NCBI GenBank assembly: GCA_033764265.1 | Contig: JANRJB010000097.1 | Span: 1 to 7,541, forward strand | Direction of reading: 5' to 3' | DNA length: 7,541 nt | DNA from: VGEM01 sp033764265 | GTDB taxonomy: Bacteria > Pseudomonadota > Alphaproteobacteria > Rhodospirillales > Rhodospirillaceae | In this document: positions 1 to 5,698 of the stretch, piece after piece | How positions within the stretch are numbered: position 1 is the stretch's first letter | How the letters are laid out: every line of letters begins with the position of its first letter | The notes under the pieces: model-generated | The model's database searches: none | What the model saw: the letters and a program-made list of their open reading frames with translations, nothing else | What the model was told of the DNA's origin: nothing | Made by a program: the position numbers and the translations under genes

Positions 1-191
1 CCGGCGGCGACCACGCGGCTGGTCATGTCGCGTTCGGTGACGATGCCGACCAGCGCGTCACCCTCCATGACCAGCACCGCGGCGATTTTCTTCTCGCGCA
101 TCAGCCGCGCGGTGGAGCGGACCGTTTCGCTCGGCACGACCTTGTGCAGCGTCTGGTTATTGATGACATCCGGCACGATTCTGCGAATCAT
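1..191 (-). CDS. CBS-domain protein, N-terminal part (runs off window)
   Basis: The first 63 codons of a CBS-domain protein are visible; the 3' part lies outside the window. The reading begins MIRRIVPDVINN and continues through a typical CBS fold half: a segment resembling V.P.ETV..TARLMREKKI, then AAVLVMEGDALVGIVTERDM at about residues 38-57. The ITERD-like hydrophobic/acidic end of the motif is a hallmark of CBS modules. CBS modules usually come in pairs that bind adenine nucleotides and regulate a partner, and small stand-alone CBS proteins of roughly 140 residues are common in alphaproteobacteria, so that is the likely full form. The ATG start is supported by a strong Shine-Dalgarno sequence, GGGGAGGA, just upstream. 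The gene follows the CorC-type gene on the same strand after 112 bp and may have its own promoter. The specific ligand or partner cannot be told from this fragment. Confidence 0.9.
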   Translation of the reverse strand, partial: MIRRIVPDVINNQTLHKVVPSETVRSTARLMREKKIAAVLVMEGDALVGIVTERDMTSRVVAA

Positions 192-195
192 GAAG

Positions 196-203
196 TCCTC
201 CCC
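196..203 (-). promoter_or_regulatory. Strong Shine-Dalgarno site of the CBS-domain gene
   Basis: The minus strand reads GGGGAGGA ending 4 nt before the ATG at 191. Its GGAGG core lies 5 nt from the start. It is the best ribosome binding site in the window and fixes the start of the CBS-domain gene. Confidence 0.75.
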
Positions 204-241
204 GAAATCCCGTTCACACAACGCCTGTGGCTGAATCCTCC

Positions 242-262
242 GTGTCGCGTCGAAACCGACAC
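242..262. repeat. Short inverted repeat (6-bp stem) in the gap before the CBS gene
   Basis: GTGTCG (242-247) and CGACAC (257-262) form a perfect 6-bp stem with a 9-nt loop. It lies just downstream of the predicted promoter on the minus strand, near the expected transcript 5' end. There is no T-tract on either side, so it is not a convincing intrinsic terminator. It may be a leader hairpin, a weak operator or chance. Confidence 0.3.
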
Positions 263-264
263 AA

Positions 265-294
265 AGTGTGGGGCTGCGCCTCGGCCGCGGTCAA
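265..294 (-). promoter_or_regulatory. Possible sigma70-type promoter for the CBS-domain gene
   Basis: On the minus strand, TTGACC (294-289, five of six matches to TTGACA) is followed after 18 nt by CACACT (270-265, three of six matches to TATAAT, keeping the key second A and final T). Transcription would begin near 258 and leave a leader of about 65 nt before the ATG. The site lies wholly in the gap after the CorC-type stop codon. The -10 match is weak and GC-rich genomes give chance matches, so this is a candidate only. Confidence 0.3.
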
Positions 295-303
295 GCGCGC
301 AGA

Positions 304-1611
304 TTAAGCGGCTGATTCAAGTCGCTTTTCGGGCGTCGCGGGGGCCTGCTGACGGGGCGGGCTGACCCGGATCAGCGTGATCTGGTTGCGCTGGCGGCGC
401 GCCACCTCGAAGCGGTAGCCGTGAAATGTGAAGCGCTGGCCCTGTTCGGGGATCATGCGGGATTCATACAGCACCAGGCCGGCCAGGGTTGCGGCGTGGT
501 CGTCGGGCAGCGACCAGTCGAGCTCGCGGTTCAGGTCGCGCAGCGATACCGACCCATCAATCAGGTACGAACCGTCGGCCTGCGGGCGCAGGCCCTGCAC
601 CGCCACGTCGTGCTCGTCGCGGATGTCGCCGACGATTTCCTCGATGATGTCCTCGAGCGTCACGATGCCCTTCAGCGCGCCGTACTCGTCGACCACCAGG
701 GCGAAGTGTTCGCGCCGCTCGCGGAAGGCGTTCATCTGGTCCAACAGCCGCGTGGTCTCCGGGATGAACCAAGGCGGCTGCGCCAGCGCCACGACGTCGA
801 CGCGGTCGGTGCGCACGCCGGCGGACTCGATGGCACGCAACAGATTTTTGGCGTGCAGCACGCCGACGATGTTGTCGGGCTGCTCGCGCCACAGCGGAAT
901 GCGCGAATAGGGGCTGGCCGCGACCTGTTCGATGATCTCGGCGATCGGCAGGTCGGCGTCGATCGTCACGACCTTCTTGCGGTGGATGAGGATCTGGCCG
1001 ACCTCGACTTCGTTCAGGTCGAGCACGCTGCGCAGCATGTTGCGCTCGATCTTGACCTCGTCCTTGACCGCCTTTTCGCTCATTTGCATCTCGATGGTGC
1101 CGCGCAGCTCGGCGATGATCTGCTGGGCGGTGCGCACCTGGGCGGTCGACACCCCGAACAGCCGCAACGTGCCGTTGACGAAGACCTCGATGGCCACGTT
1201 CAGCGGCCGGAACAGCCAGACCAGCGCCGACATCAGCCCGGCGGCGCGCAGCGACATCGCGGTGGTGTGCAGAAGGGCATAGGTCTTGGGAAGGATTTCG
1301 CCATAGACCACGATCAACACGGTCATGATCGCGGTGGCGTACACCACGCCTTCGTCGCCGAACGCCGCGATCATCACGCTGGTGGTCAACGCCGAAGCCA
1401 GAATGTTGACGAGGTTATTGCCCACCAGCACGGTGGCGATCAGCCGTTCGCGCCGTTCCAGCAGGCGCGTGACGGTGCCGGCGCGTGCGTCGCCGTCGGC
1501 ATGCAGTTGGTGCATCAACGACTTGGAGACGGCCGTTAACGCGGTTTCGGCGGCGGAGAAAAACGCCGCCACCGTCAGCAGTACCAGAACCACCACGGTC
1601 ATGAAGATCAT
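304..1611 (-). CDS. DUF21/CBS/CorC_HlyC membrane protein (CNNM/CorB/YfjD-like, HlyC/CorC family)
   Basis: A 435-residue inner-membrane protein with the complete three-part architecture of the CorC/CNNM family. The DUF21 (CNNM transmembrane) domain covers about residues 1-190, with hydrophobic segments near 3-20, 58-82, 90-108 and 122-146. It carries the family motifs FFSAAETALTA (17-27), VGNNLVNI (63-70) and GEILPKT (104-110). A CBS pair follows at about 205-335, with SRIPLWREQPDNIVGVLH (236-253) and VVDEYGALKGIVTLEDIIEE (306-325). A CorC_HlyC domain at about 340-416 closes the protein. Characterised relatives handle Mg2+ (CorB/CorC, eukaryotic CNNM); the old hemolysin label is not supported for this architecture. 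The length is normal for the YfjD/CorB type. The start ATG has GAGAGG 9 nt upstream. It lies 46 bp after aroB on the same strand and is probably cotranscribed with aroK-aroB, a linkage I know from other alphaproteobacteria. The transported ion is inferred from the family, not shown here. Confidence 0.93.
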   Translation of the reverse strand: MIFMTVVVLVLLTVAAFFSAAETALTAVSKSLMHQLHADGDARAGTVTRLLERRERLIATVLVGNNLVNILASALTTSVMIAAFGDEGVVYATAIMTVLIVVYGEILPKTYALLHTTAMSLRAAGLMSALVWLFRPLNVAIEVFVNGTLRLFGVSTAQVRTAQQIIAELRGTIEMQMSEKAVKDEVKIERNMLRSVLDLNEVEVGQILIHRKKVVTIDADLPIAEIIEQVAASPYSRIPLWREQPDNIVGVLHAKNLLRAIESAGVRTDRVDVVALAQPPWFIPETTRLLDQMNAFRERREHFALVVDEYGALKGIVTLEDIIEEIVGDIRDEHDVAVQGLRPQADGSYLIDGSVSLRDLNRELDWSLPDDHAATLAGLVLYESRMIPEQGQRFTFHGYRFEVARRQRNQITLIRVSPPRQQAPATPEKRLESAA

Positions 1612-1620
1612 GGGTTTCAG

Positions 1621-1626
1621 CCTCTC
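1621..1626 (-). promoter_or_regulatory. Ribosome binding site of the CorC-type gene
   Basis: The minus strand reads GAGAGG, 9 nt before the ATG at 1611, inside the 46-bp gap after the aroB stop. It supports this ATG over the next in-frame ATG three codons later, and shows that this gene can be initiated independently even if it shares a transcript with aroB. Confidence 0.5.
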
Positions 1627-1657
1627 GCGGGGGAACGATGCATCGCAGTTCGAACGC

Positions 1658-2821
1658 TCAGCCGGTCAGGGCAGCGCTCAGCGTCGCGGCCAGGGCGTCG
1701 GCTGGCACGTCACGGGTCAGGAACGCCTTGCCGATGCCGCGGGCCAGCACGAAGGTCACCGTGCCGTCCTTGACCTTTTTGTCGCCGGCCATGTGGGCGA
1801 TCAGCGCGGCCGCCGAAACCGGTCCGCGCGGGCCGGTCGCGGGCGGGCGCGTCGGCAGGCCGACAGCGGCCAGGTGCGCGCGGGCGCGCCGCGCGTCGTC
1901 GGCCGGGCACAGGCCCAGGCGGACCGACAGGTCAAAGGCGAGCACCATGCCGATGGCCACCGCCTCGCCATGCAACAGGGTGTCGCCATATCCCATCTCG
2001 GCTTCGAGCGCGTGGCCGAAGGTGTGTCCCAGGTTGAGCAGGGCGCGTTCGCCGGCCTCGCGTTCGTCGACGGCGACGATGCGCGCCTTGGCGGTGCAGC
2101 TGGCGGCGATGGCATGGGCCAGCAGATCATGCGCCGGGCCGTCGCCGCGCAGGGCCGGCGCTCCGTTGGCTTCAAGCCAGGTGAAGAACGGCGCATCGCC
2201 CAACAGGCCGTATTTCACGACCTCGGCGTATCCGGCCAAGAGCTCGCGGCGCGGCAGCGTCGCCAACGTGTCGGTGTCGGCCACGACCAGCCGCGGCTGG
2301 TGAAAGCTGCCGACCAGGTTCTTGCCGGCGGCGGTGTTGATGCCGGTCTTGCCGCCGACCGAACTGTCGACCTGGGCGAGCAGGGTGGTGGGCACCTGCA
2401 CAAAGTCGACGCCGCGCAGAAGGATCGAGGCGGCGAACCCGGCCAGGTCGCCGATCACACCGCCGCCCAGGGCGACGATCATGGTGCGTCGTTCGCAGCG
2501 CGCCGCCAGCATGGCGTCGAGCACGCCCGACAGATGGCCGAAATCCTTGCTGGTCTCGCCGGCCGGCACGATGTGGTGATCGCAGCGGATGTTCGCGCGC
2601 GCGAACGACTGCAGCGCGGTATCCAGGTGGTGGCGCGCGACGTTGGCATCGGTCACCACGAACACCCGGCGTTGGCTCAGCACCGGTTCGACGAGTTCGC
2701 CCAGGCGCGTCAACAGGCCACGACCGATCTGAATGTCGTAGGATCGCGCACCCAGCTCGACGCGAATGATGGCGCCGCCGCGGTGCTGTCCGGGCGCGCG
2801 TCGCGTGTCGTCGGGGCTCAT
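1658..2821 (-). CDS. aroB: 3-dehydroquinate synthase
   Basis: A 387-residue cytoplasmic enzyme that converts DAHP to 3-dehydroquinate, the second step of the shikimate pathway, using NAD+ and a divalent metal. Visible signatures are the NAD-binding glycine-rich segment GGGVIGDLAGF (119-129), the hallmark block PTTLLAQVDSSVGGKTGIN (144-162), and GYAEVVKYG (197-205). NLGHTFGHALE (263-273) and LHGEAVAIGM (283-292) follow. By family alignment the zinc ligands are E200, H266 and H284, all present; K158 and H270 in the active site are also kept. The length is close to the usual 360-390. The chosen ATG overlaps the aroK stop as ATGA, and the reading frame stays open upstream inside aroK, so a longer start is possible but unlikely because the protein would begin with Arg-rich non-family sequence. 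No Shine-Dalgarno is visible before the ATG, which fits translation coupled to aroK. Confidence 0.97.
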   Translation of the reverse strand: MSPDDTRRAPGQHRGGAIIRVELGARSYDIQIGRGLLTRLGELVEPVLSQRRVFVVTDANVARHHLDTALQSFARANIRCDHHIVPAGETSKDFGHLSGVLDAMLAARCERRTMIVALGGGVIGDLAGFAASILLRGVDFVQVPTTLLAQVDSSVGGKTGINTAAGKNLVGSFHQPRLVVADTDTLATLPRRELLAGYAEVVKYGLLGDAPFFTWLEANGAPALRGDGPAHDLLAHAIAASCTAKARIVAVDEREAGERALLNLGHTFGHALEAEMGYGDTLLHGEAVAIGMVLAFDLSVRLGLCPADDARRARAHLAAVGLPTRPPATGPRGPVSAAALIAHMAGDKKVKDGTVTFVLARGIGKAFLTRDVPADALAATLSAALTG

Positions 2822-3435
2822 GGCGCGGTCGGCGCGGCGGTCGCGGCGGTCGTGCCGCTGGCCCCCAGGTGCCGCTCGAGGGCTTCGAGCGCGCGCGCGG
2901 TGGTGATGTTGGGATTGTCCATGCCGGTTTCGACCGCCACGTCGGCCTCGGCGTAGACCGGGTAGCGCACCTCGATCAGGTGGGCCAGGGTTTCGCGCGG
3001 ATCGCCCTGGTTCAGCAACGGGCGATGGTTGCGGCCCTTGGTACGCGCCACCAGCGTCTCGAGATCGGCACGCAGCCAGACCGACAGCGCCCGGCTCTTG
3101 ATCAGCCTGCGCGTCTCGGGGTCCATGAACGCGCCGCCGCCGGCGGCCAGGACGCATGGCGGGCCGTTCAGCAGGCGCGTCATCACCCGGCGCTCGCCGT
3201 CGCGGAACTGCGCCTCGCCGTACTTGGCGAAAATCTCGGCGATGGTCAGCCCGGCCGCGGCCTCGATCTCGGCGTCGGCGTCGACGAACGCGACCCCCAA
3301 TTGCGAGGCCAGCCGCTTGCCGATGCAGCTTTTGCCCGCGCCCATCAGGCCCACCAGCACGATGGTGCGGTCAAGCGGGGTCAACCCCGCGGGGTGGGGC
3401 GCAGCAGGCGGCTGGGTATCGCGCTGATCGTTCAT
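2818..3435 (-). CDS. aroK: Shikimate kinase
   Basis: A 205-residue P-loop kinase that phosphorylates shikimate to shikimate 3-phosphate with ATP in the cytoplasm. The Walker A loop is GLMGAGKS (29-36). VDADAEIE (51-58) supplies the Mg2+ and shikimate-binding aspartates (D52, D54). FRDGE (77-81) carries the shikimate-contacting Arg, AAGGGAF (97-103) is the substrate-binding glycine loop, RPLL (138-141) is in the lid and R157 in RYPVYAEAD is the substrate-binding Arg. It is longer than the 173-residue E. coli enzyme because of about 20 Pro/Ala-rich N-terminal residues and an Ala/Thr/Pro-rich tail after residue 191. Both are common in alphaproteobacteria. The start MNDQRDT is chosen over an open extension to 3549: it has a nearby AGGA, and the extension would read into the intergenic region with no family similarity. 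It is the first gene of the leftward operon; aroK and aroL types cannot be separated here. Confidence 0.95.
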   Translation of the reverse strand: MNDQRDTQPPAAPHPAGLTPLDRTIVLVGLMGAGKSCIGKRLASQLGVAFVDADAEIEAAAGLTIAEIFAKYGEAQFRDGERRVMTRLLNGPPCVLAAGGGAFMDPETRRLIKSRALSVWLRADLETLVARTKGRNHRPLLNQGDPRETLAHLIEVRYPVYAEADVAVETGMDNPNITTARALEALERHLGASGTTAATAAPTAP

Positions 3436-3483
3436 TTTCCTACACGCGTGGTCGTCGCCCAATGTCCGATCCGGCCACAACGG

Positions 3484-3501
3484 ACCGGGCGGATGCCCGG
3501 T
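3484..3501. repeat. Perfect GC-rich hairpin upstream of aroK
   Basis: ACCGGGC (3484-3490) and GCCCGGT (3495-3501) form a perfect 7-bp stem with a 4-nt loop (GGAT), about 50 bp upstream of the aroK start. No T-tract follows on either strand, so it is not an intrinsic terminator. If the aroK transcript begins further right, the hairpin would sit in its leader. It could also be an operator-like dyad or chance in GC-rich DNA. Confidence 0.4.
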
Positions 3502-3537
3502 TGATACCCCTAACCGCCTTGGTTCCGCCATATCGGC

Positions 3538-3566
3538 TTGATAAGCCATTGTTTCGCCGCAAGAAT
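3538..3566 (+). promoter_or_regulatory. Putative sigma70-type promoter for the small-protein/exported-protein/xerD operon
   Basis: TTGATA (3538-3543, five of six matches to TTGACA) is separated by exactly 17 nt from AAGAAT (3561-3566, four of six matches to TATAAT). This AT-richer patch stands out in the GC-rich region, and it lies between two divergent genes and faces the rightward operon. Transcription would start near 3573, giving a leader of about 120 nt. No comparably good promoter was seen for aroK on the opposite strand. The call rests on sequence match and position only. Confidence 0.4.
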
Positions 3567-3637
3567 ATTTGAGGGTTCAGGTGATTCGGGCGCGGTGGTC
3601 CAGCCAAATGGACAAGCCCGGCCGGCTTCCGTAGTGT

Positions 3638-3659
3638 CCGCCCGCCGGCCGCCCGCCGG
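3638..3659 (+). repeat. Two tandem copies of an 11-bp unit
   Basis: CCGCCCGCCGG occurs twice with no gap (3638-3648 and 3649-3659) in the leader of the rightward operon, 35 bp before the small ORF. Eleven bp is not a multiple of three, so a copy-number change would shift any reading frame through it; this argues against the leader being translated as an extension of the small protein. It is probably slippage-prone GC-rich sequence without a function. Confidence 0.6.
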
Positions 3660-3693
3660 TGCGTTCAACCCCCGTCACAGGGCTTTCAGCGCA

Positions 3694-3822
3694 ATGATCA
3701 AGTGGCTGTTTCTCCTGGTTCTGGTCGCGGCAGTCGGCGGGGTGGCGTTCCTCGCAACGTGGGACATGCCCGCCCCTTCGGCGACCACCGAGAAGGTCAT
3801 TCCCAATGACCGGTTCCAATAA
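3694..3822 (+). CDS. Small single-span membrane protein, 42 residues, unknown function
   Basis: The reading is MIKWLFLLVLVAAVGGVAFL followed by ATWDMPAPSATTEKVIPNDR and a final FQ. The first 21 residues are a hydrophobic helix after one Lys, giving either a membrane anchor or an uncleaved signal sequence; the 20-residue polar tail would face the periplasm. I recall similar tiny proteins, with a hydrophobic start followed by a TWD.PAP...EKVIP..RF tail, next to xerD in other alphaproteobacteria, but I cannot verify this. The gene overlaps the start of the 630-residue exported protein by 17 nt, which suggests a shared transcript and a functional link. The ribosome binding site is weak (AGGG about 12 nt upstream). 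The frame is open leftward to a TTG at 3538, but that extension would run through the predicted promoter and the tandem repeat. No function can be assigned. Confidence 0.72.
   Translation: MIKWLFLLVLVAAVGGVAFLATWDMPAPSATTEKVIPNDRFQ
3791..3796 (+). promoter_or_regulatory. Ribosome binding site of the 630-residue exported protein, inside the upstream small ORF
   Basis: AGAAGG lies 9 nt before the ATG at 3806 and within the coding sequence of the 42-residue protein. It decides the start of the large ORF, placing a proper signal peptide at the N-terminus, and explains why the two genes overlap by 17 nt. Confidence 0.55.
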
Positions 3823-5698
3823 CGCCGTGCGGTGCGTCGGATTGCCCGGTCTGCTCGCCGCAGCGGTGCTGGCGTTCTCGGCCGGCGGCGCACTCGCTCA
3901 AGTGCCGGCGGGGCCGGTGGCGCTGACGCCGTCGCGCGACACCGTGCTGACCGCGCCACAGCCGGCGGGGTCGGGCATCGCCGTCGGCGCGCTGGCCGAG
4001 CCCGGCGTCGACCGCATCGGCCTGTTGGACGAAAGCGCGGGTGGGCTGCCCGCGTCGATGTGGTCGGGCAGCGAACCCGAATTGGTGCGCTACGCCCTCG
4101 CCGGATTGCCGCGGCGCGTGCCGTCGCAGGCGATGCGCGATCTGGCACGGCGATTGTTGCTGCCCGCGGCCGATCCGCCGCGCCCGCCCGACGCGCCGTT
4201 TGCCGGCCTCGGCGCCATGGGCGCTCCGCCGATCGCCGACGCCGCCGGCCTGCCCGTCGCGGCGGCGGCCGACCCGGCCGCGGACCTGTTCGACGCCCGC
4301 GTCAAGGCACTTGCCGCCATGGGGGCGTGGTCCGATGCCGTGGCGCTGATCGAGCTTGCGCCGCTCAATCGGCGCACGCCCGCGTTGAACAAAATCCGTG
4401 TCGACGCCCTTTTGGTCGACGGCGCCACCGACGCGGCGTGCAGCGAAGCGCAAGCCGCACTGGCCGGTTCGACCGAGACCTATTGGCAGGAAGTTCAGGT
4501 GTTCTGTCAGTTCGCCGCCGGCCAGACCAGCGCCGCCCAACTTGGCCTGTCGCTGCTGCGCGAACAGGGCGTGCAGGACGAGGCGTTCTTCTGGGCGGCA
4601 GACCTGTTGCAGGGCGAGCGGCCGTTGACGCCCAACGGCCTACGCACGCTGGAGCCCGTGGTGCTGGCGATGCTGCGCCAGGCCGCCCGCCCGCTGCCCG
4701 ATACCGTCGCGCGCCACGGCGACCCCACCGTGCTCGCGGTCGCGGCCGGCTACACGGAAGCCGCGCCCACCGACGACAAGCTGACGCCCGCCGAGTTGGC
4801 CGATCGTATCCGCCTGCAGGCCGAAGCGCGCATCGCACTGGCCGAGCGCGCGGTCAACCTGGGTGCGCTCGACGTCGAAAAGCTGCGGCAGCTGTACCTG
4901 GGCGTCGATTTCAGCCAGGACGCCCAGCCGCCTCAGTTGACACAGGTTACCGCCGCCGATGTGCGCGGCCGGGCGTTCATGTTCCAGCTGGCCGCGGCGC
5001 AGACCGTGCCCACCGCGCGCGCCGAAGTGGTGGCCCGCGCCATCGAACTCGCCCGTGCCGACCGCGGCGCGCGCGGGCCGTCGTTGGCGGTGGTCGGCCA
5101 GGTCTATGCGCCGCTGCTCGCCGAGATCGCCGCCGAACCGACGCTGATCTGGTTCTCCGGCCACGCCGCCCGCGCGTTGATCGCCGCCGGCCGGCTCGAC
5201 GCGGCGCAACCGTGGCTCGACCTGGTGCGACAGATGGCGCGCACCAATATCGAGGCCGGCGAGATCGCCGACGGGCTGTGGCCGATCGAGCATCTGTCGC
5301 AAACCGGATCGCAATCGCAGATCACGCCGCAGGCCATCCGCAGCTGGCAGGCCGCCCAGCGCGGCGGGGCCGAGGCGCGCGAACGGCTGTTGAACCTGCT
5401 CACCGCGGTGGGCGATCCGATCGCCGCGGCCGACTGGCTGCCGGCGTTGACGGCGTCGGCCAAACCGCTCGACGTGGTCCACCCGCCGGCAAGCTTGTGG
5501 CACACGCTCGCGCTGGCCGCGCGCGAGGCTCGCGTCGGCGATACGGCAGCGCTGGCATTGATCGCCTTCGGCGAGAACGACGCTGCCTCGGTTTCGCCGC
5601 TGACGCTGGCCAAGGTCGTCGAAAGCCTGATGGTCGCCGGCCGCGAGGCCGAGGCGCGTGCGCTGGCGATCGAGGCGGCGCTGGCCGCAGGTCTGTGA
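3806..5698 (+). CDS. Exported Ala-rich alpha-helical protein, 630 residues, unknown function
   Basis: I do not recognise a named domain. Residues 1-31 look like a Sec signal peptide: polar start, hydrophobic core GLLAAAVLAF, and an ALA cleavage site before Q32. A low-complexity Pro/Ala-rich stretch (about 32-60) follows, then a short conserved-looking block with W86, SEPELVRYALAGLPRRVP and RDLARRLLLPAA (to residue 122), and another Pro/Ala linker (123-160). The remainder is rich in amphipathic helices in hairpin pairs that resemble degenerate TPR-like or other alpha-solenoid repeats, for example residues 166-187, 199-221, 457-478 and 607-630 (MVAGREAEARALAIEAAL). The mature protein has two cysteines, C212 and C234, which could form a disulfide. 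No further membrane span is evident, so a soluble periplasmic protein is likely. The ATG has AGAAGG 9 nt upstream. It overlaps the small membrane protein by 17 nt and xerD by 4 nt. A periplasmic scaffold role is inference only. Confidence 0.85.
   Translation: MTGSNNAVRCVGLPGLLAAAVLAFSAGGALAQVPAGPVALTPSRDTVLTAPQPAGSGIAVGALAEPGVDRIGLLDESAGGLPASMWSGSEPELVRYALAGLPRRVPSQAMRDLARRLLLPAADPPRPPDAPFAGLGAMGAPPIADAAGLPVAAAADPAADLFDARVKALAAMGAWSDAVALIELAPLNRRTPALNKIRVDALLVDGATDAACSEAQAALAGSTETYWQEVQVFCQFAAGQTSAAQLGLSLLREQGVQDEAFFWAADLLQGERPLTPNGLRTLEPVVLAMLRQAARPLPDTVARHGDPTVLAVAAGYTEAAPTDDKLTPAELADRIRLQAEARIALAERAVNLGALDVEKLRQLYLGVDFSQDAQPPQLTQVTAADVRGRAFMFQLAAAQTVPTARAEVVARAIELARADRGARGPSLAVVGQVYAPLLAEIAAEPTLIWFSGHAARALIAAGRLDAAQPWLDLVRQMARTNIEAGEIADGLWPIEHLSQTGSQSQITPQAIRSWQAAQRGGAEARERLLNLLTAVGDPIAAADWLPALTASAKPLDVVHPPASLWHTLALAAREARVGDTAALALIAFGENDAASVSPLTLAKVVESLMVAGREAEARALAIEAALAAGL

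Noticed and set aside
242..262. Rho-independent terminator after the CorC-type gene.
   Set aside because: There is a 6-bp dyad but no T-tract on the minus strand after it, and its distance from the stop codon and position after a candidate promoter fit a leader element better.
421..1539. Long open frame (372 codons) antisense to the CorC-type gene.
   Set aside because: It is Asp/His/Gln/Val-rich with no recognisable domain and lies wholly opposite a gene with complete family motifs. Long antisense frames are expected in GC-rich coding DNA.
1325..2956. Long plus-strand open frame (543 codons) spanning the CorC-type gene start, the gap and aroB.
   Set aside because: It runs antisense to two well-supported genes, has Arg/Gln/Gly-rich composition and shows no domain, so it is a shadow frame.
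2822..3157. N-terminal extension of AroB by 112 residues inside aroK.
   Set aside because: The extension is Arg/Gly/Pro-rich, is out of frame within the confirmed aroK coding sequence and has no dehydroquinate synthase similarity. The ATG at 2821 gives normal length and an ATGA overlap.
3436..3549. N-terminal extension of AroK by 38 residues.
   Set aside because: It would translate the intergenic dyad and has no family similarity. The ATG at 3435 has a nearby AGGA and already gives an enzyme longer than usual.
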